From Symsagittifera roscoffensis (taxonomy: Eukaryota; Xenacoelomorpha; Acoela; Convolutidae), in contig NC_087065.1 of the NCBI RefSeq assembly GCF_963678635.1, positions 29,097,254 through 29,161,253 on the forward strand: a DNA stretch of 64,000 nucleotides. Reading direction: 5' to 3'. The notes beneath the pieces were generated by a model. That model searched no databases and was not told the origin of the DNA. It saw nothing but the letters and a program-made list of their open reading frames with translations. The position numbers and the translations under genes were made by a program. Shown here one piece after another: positions 60,781 to 64,000 of this stretch. Numbering within the stretch: the first letter of the stretch is position 1; every line of letters starts with the position of its first letter.

Positions 60781-62286
60781 AATAGTTTCGGAAAAAAAAC
60801 AATGTTGTGATAAAAATAGTAAAAAAGAACGGTTTGAGAAAATTGAAAGAAAAACGATGTTTTGCGACGTATACAAGTTCAAGGAGCTAGAAATGAATAC
60901 TGATTACTAGTGTTTAGCAAAGAAGATCTTTGAACGAACCATCCTCAACCTTGTATCTGTATACAAGAGTAATTGTTTGATGGAAACTGTCAGATAGAAA
61001 GGTACTACTACCTTCCTAGTACAAGGAAAACTTTAGAAAATTAGGTTACCTTAAGCCTGATTTTATAACGTATTTTGTTACATGGGGAAACCCATTACTT
61101 ATCTTAATTCACGGAAAAATCCATTCCCTATCTTAAAACATGGGCAAACCTTTTCCTTTCTTAATACATGTGCCAGTCGACCGGAGAGCTATTATGGAAT
61201 AAGACAAAAATCAGCAGCTTAATTTTGATCTGTCAAGACAATAAGCTTGTCAGCTACAATAGAACCAAGTAATTTTGTAAAACAAGTCGTTCACCCGAAA
61301 AAAAATGTATTTTCCGATTTGACAATGCTTTCTTATCGCAAGCGTAAGAATCTCAATGACTGTGATGATACCCGGGTTTCTTCGTTCCCCTCTATCTCCA
61401 CTAGTGTTAGCAGACCCATGACTGTACCGATATGCCACTCGCACCGGAGTTCCATGGATAATAATCGATTATAATGGAAAAATGTTGCCTAAAATGCACT
61501 GCAAATTTGTACAACGAAATCGGTTATATTCTCAATATACTCGATTATTTTCGTAAAAACACAATCCATTAACATCCAGGATCTTTTTTCCTCGCCCCCA
61601 TCCACCTCACTCGACCATTAATTTTATCATATAACGAGTGGTTTCACAAGGTTAAATATGCAAACCAAATATGTTTGGCACATCTTAATTAGTCCGCATA
61701 TCAATTTTCATAAGGATCGGAAAACGAGAACAGTAAGTTTACTAGTAAAAAATTGCAGGGGGTTAGGAAAAAGAGCCAAAATCTTTTATAATGGATTATG
61801 AACCATTTAAAAACTCCATTATAATTGATTATAACGGATTAAATTCTTTACATTTTTTGCAAAATCATTTTTAAAAATTTTTTTTGCGTTACTTACGGCC
61901 TTACTTGCAATCTATACCTACTCAAATTAACCCCCCCCCCCCCCCTCAATTTGTCCCCATCGGCATTTTCCCAAACACCCTCCACGTACGTTTATCCCTA
62001 CGCCTACTCCCACTTTGCTAAACTCAACACCAACCCCCCCCCCCCTGAACGGGGGCTGGGGAGTGGGTTACACAGTGTGATCAACACCTATTTACCCTCA
62101 TTTTCCATTTTAAGTCCCTCACCAAGTTTTTTGTTCCACCCTCCCCCCCATTTTTTTTACCCCGCCCACGTTATAAAAAGGGGGGGTTAAACTAAGAGAG
62201 AGAGAGGGGGGGTAAACTGGGTGGCGAGAGGGGGTGGGGTAAACTGGGTGGAGAGAGGGGGTGGGGAATCTTTGAATTATTCATGC
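60781..62286. other. Non-coding stretch with palindromic block and C-rich tracts
   Basis: 61450-61860 repeats the palindromic TAATAATCGATTATAATGGA block and an ATAATGGATTAT region. Homopolymer C tracts lie at 61931-61946 and 62034-62045, and a GA/GGGG-rich stretch at 62180-62270. No gene is visible. Confidence 0.6.
61450..61860. repeat. AT-rich palindromic block, second copy
   Basis: ATGGATAATAATCGATTATAATGGA near 61453 matches the 9258 copy with a single difference in the shared 25 bases. A second inverted cluster (ATAATGGATTATGAACCATT, CCATTATAATTGATTATAACGG) lies at 61785-61845. Confidence 0.6.
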
Positions 62287-64000
62287 TTACATTATTGAGA
62301 TACTGATTGCATAAATGGAATGACAATGGGTAGAGGGGGCATAGAATTGGAGGTAGAGGGGGCCAGACATGGAGGTAGCAACTGGATAGCTTTCTTCTGT
62401 TGGGAATTGAGTTTGTTTTTGAGATGATCTCAAAGAGTAATAGAATAGACTTGAACAATACGTCAGATTCGGAAAAATAAAAAAGTTGTAGTATAAATTC
62501 TGCAGCTTTTTGATTTTCACGCTTTTCTTAGGGACCTTCATGTGGTACAGGCATGAGTTCAACTTTGATCTCATCTTCTGAATATGTTTATCCAAATTGA
62601 GTGTTTTTGATAATTGACTTCTAAGCAATTTCATTTCTTCAACTTCTTGAATACTAACACCATTGATTATCAGACCACGGCTCTTCAATTTTTTCCTGCT
62701 ACTGAAATTCAGAAATTTTGTTAATCCAGTGTTCATGACCTAGCATTTTTCTTCAATCTGTTGAATCACCTCCTTTGCTGCGTCGTCAGGACATTTTTGG
62801 CTTTCCGCCTCTATCGTAAAGTTATCTGCAAACTTCACTAGTAGGCCTTCCGTGCACGAGATATTTTGAAAATACATAGCAAATAAAATGGGCCCCAGAG
62901 CACTTCCTTGAGGTACTCCAGCTGTCATTGTATATACCTGTTCGCTATTAGGAATCACAAACTCACGACCTACTAACAGCTGAATAGCAATTCCAATAAC
63001 ACTAGTATCATCCAAACTCAACAGAATTTCTATTAGTTTTCGGTGCGGTATAGAATCAAACGCGGCCGACACATCAAGTAAGACAATCATTGGGTCTGCC
63101 GTGTCATCAATATGCTTCGCTACCAGATCAGTTTATTGGATAAGTGCAGTCTCTGTGTTGCGTTTCGCCGCATACGCATGTTGTTTCTTGTCCGCAAGCA
63201 GTTTCTGCAGTTCTGTTGCGACCATTGACTCAAAGATAGCAGGAATAGCCGATGTTATGGTTATTGGTCTGTAAAACTTCTCTGATGTTGGCCTCCTGAG
63301 GTTTTCGGAATCGGGCAGATTTTGGCTCGTTTCCACGACAGTGGATCTTCATTTTCTGCTAGAATCATGTTGAAAATGTGGGTTAGTGGGTTATCTAGTA
63401 TATTCACATATCGCTTCACAAACTTCATTGAAATTCCATCTACACCCACTTCTTGCCGCGTTTTTGTTTCTTGATGTTTTTTAACTTGGGAAATCGTAAC
63501 ACAGAAGCTATTTGTCGGGATTTTGTAGCTTGCATGCTGGTATTAAACCTTTGGAAATGCTGTGCTAGTTTTGCATACTGATTTATATCGATCGTATGTT
63601 GACTTGAATTATTGTGCAGAGAGGGTCCTCTTTTCAGCACTTTCCAGATTTTCGTGTTTTCGAGTTCTATAATACTACCATAATATAGTTTTTTCTTCTG
63701 TGCAATTAACCATTTACAGTTAATTCTTGATGCTCTAATTTCGCCTGAATGGGTTTCCCGTTGTCTCTTTCAGTGTTTGATTGCGCTTTTTACTTCAGCA
63801 TCGAAACAGGGCTGATGAAATTGTTGGTAATCTTTCACTTTAATTTCTTCTGAGCATTGCTTCAAGATTTCTCGAATTTTTGAGTAAAACTTGCCATATG
63901 CATTTTCTGTATCGTTTCCATCTATGAATTGTTCGAACTGTTCTTCTATCAGTATAGTTCCGCGTAGTCAGTTTTCACTAATGTTCTGTATTTCGACGTT
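62287..64000 (-). mobile_element. LINE reverse transcriptase relic, 5' part beyond the window
   Basis: On the minus strand from 64000 down: the linker upstream of RT (CFDAEVKSAIKH near 63790, KKKLYYGSIIELENTKIWKV near 63680), the RT fingers (MGVDGISMKFVKRY, FYRPITITSAIPAIFESMVA), palm with LLDVSAAFDSIPHRKL and TAGVPQGSALGPILF, then VKFADN, and the thumb (LNLDKHIQKMRSKLNSCLYH; NLTYCSSLFYYSL) ending near 62400. The catalytic FADD is FADN. A TAA stop interrupts at 63133-63135 and frames change near 63280 and 63440, so it is inactive. It is a different subfamily from the LINE at 10190. Confidence 0.85.

Overview
The window is animal nuclear DNA: AT-rich, with long introns, canonical GT-AG splice sites, and decayed non-LTR and BEL/Pao retroelements. 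The main gene is a tensin, an animal-specific focal-adhesion scaffold. Nothing in the sequence narrows the organism beyond an invertebrate-like metazoan. A 200-base run of N (13299-13498) marks an assembly gap.

Main gene. A full-length tensin can be assembled on the + strand from 24 exons between 6700 and 46409. The reading-frame phases close across every junction and predict about 2,528 residues. The order is: a His/Cys-rich N-terminus (exons 1-3), a PTEN-like phosphatase domain (exons 4-7), a C2 domain (exons 8-11), a very long low-complexity linker dominated by one 3,951-bp exon (exon 13), small linker exons, SH2 (exons 20-21) and a C-terminal PTB domain (exons 22-24). The phosphatase P-loop keeps the cysteine but has lysine in place of the catalytic arginine (C-x5-K), as I recall for vertebrate TNS2. 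One intron appears to use a GC-AG donor. Exons 1-3 are the least certain part.

Transposable elements. 1-2480 (-) is a decayed BEL/Pao gag-to-RT relic. 7770-8540 (+) is a heavily decayed LINE reverse transcriptase. 10190-13298 (+) is a CR1/jockey-like LINE with a PHD-finger ORF1 and an APE-RT ORF2, broken by several frameshifts and cut by the gap. 49966-56500 (-) holds two head-to-tail BEL/Pao copies, one lacking the integrase core. 62287-64000 (-) is another LINE, running off the window end.

Repeats. A roughly 400-545-bp element with terminal hairpins occurs at least six times, in both orientations, often as inverted pairs. A roughly 1-kb unit is arrayed in tandem at 13925-16780, with diverged relatives at 2890, 22670 and 33580. 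A third family fills 4090-4790, 42590-43660 and 58230-60780 and includes a recent 0.9-kb tandem duplication ending in poly-G. Two loci share a palindromic TAATAATCGATTATAATGGA block and C-rich tracts. Several tRNA-like (SINE-type) segments are present.

Other. A possible terminal exon with a poly(A) signal lies at 57445-57554. The remaining stretches are AT-rich introns or intergenic DNA with no gene I can support. I found no wholly new biological system. The best leads are the TNS2-type P-loop with its unusual N-terminus, and the hairpin-ended repeat family.
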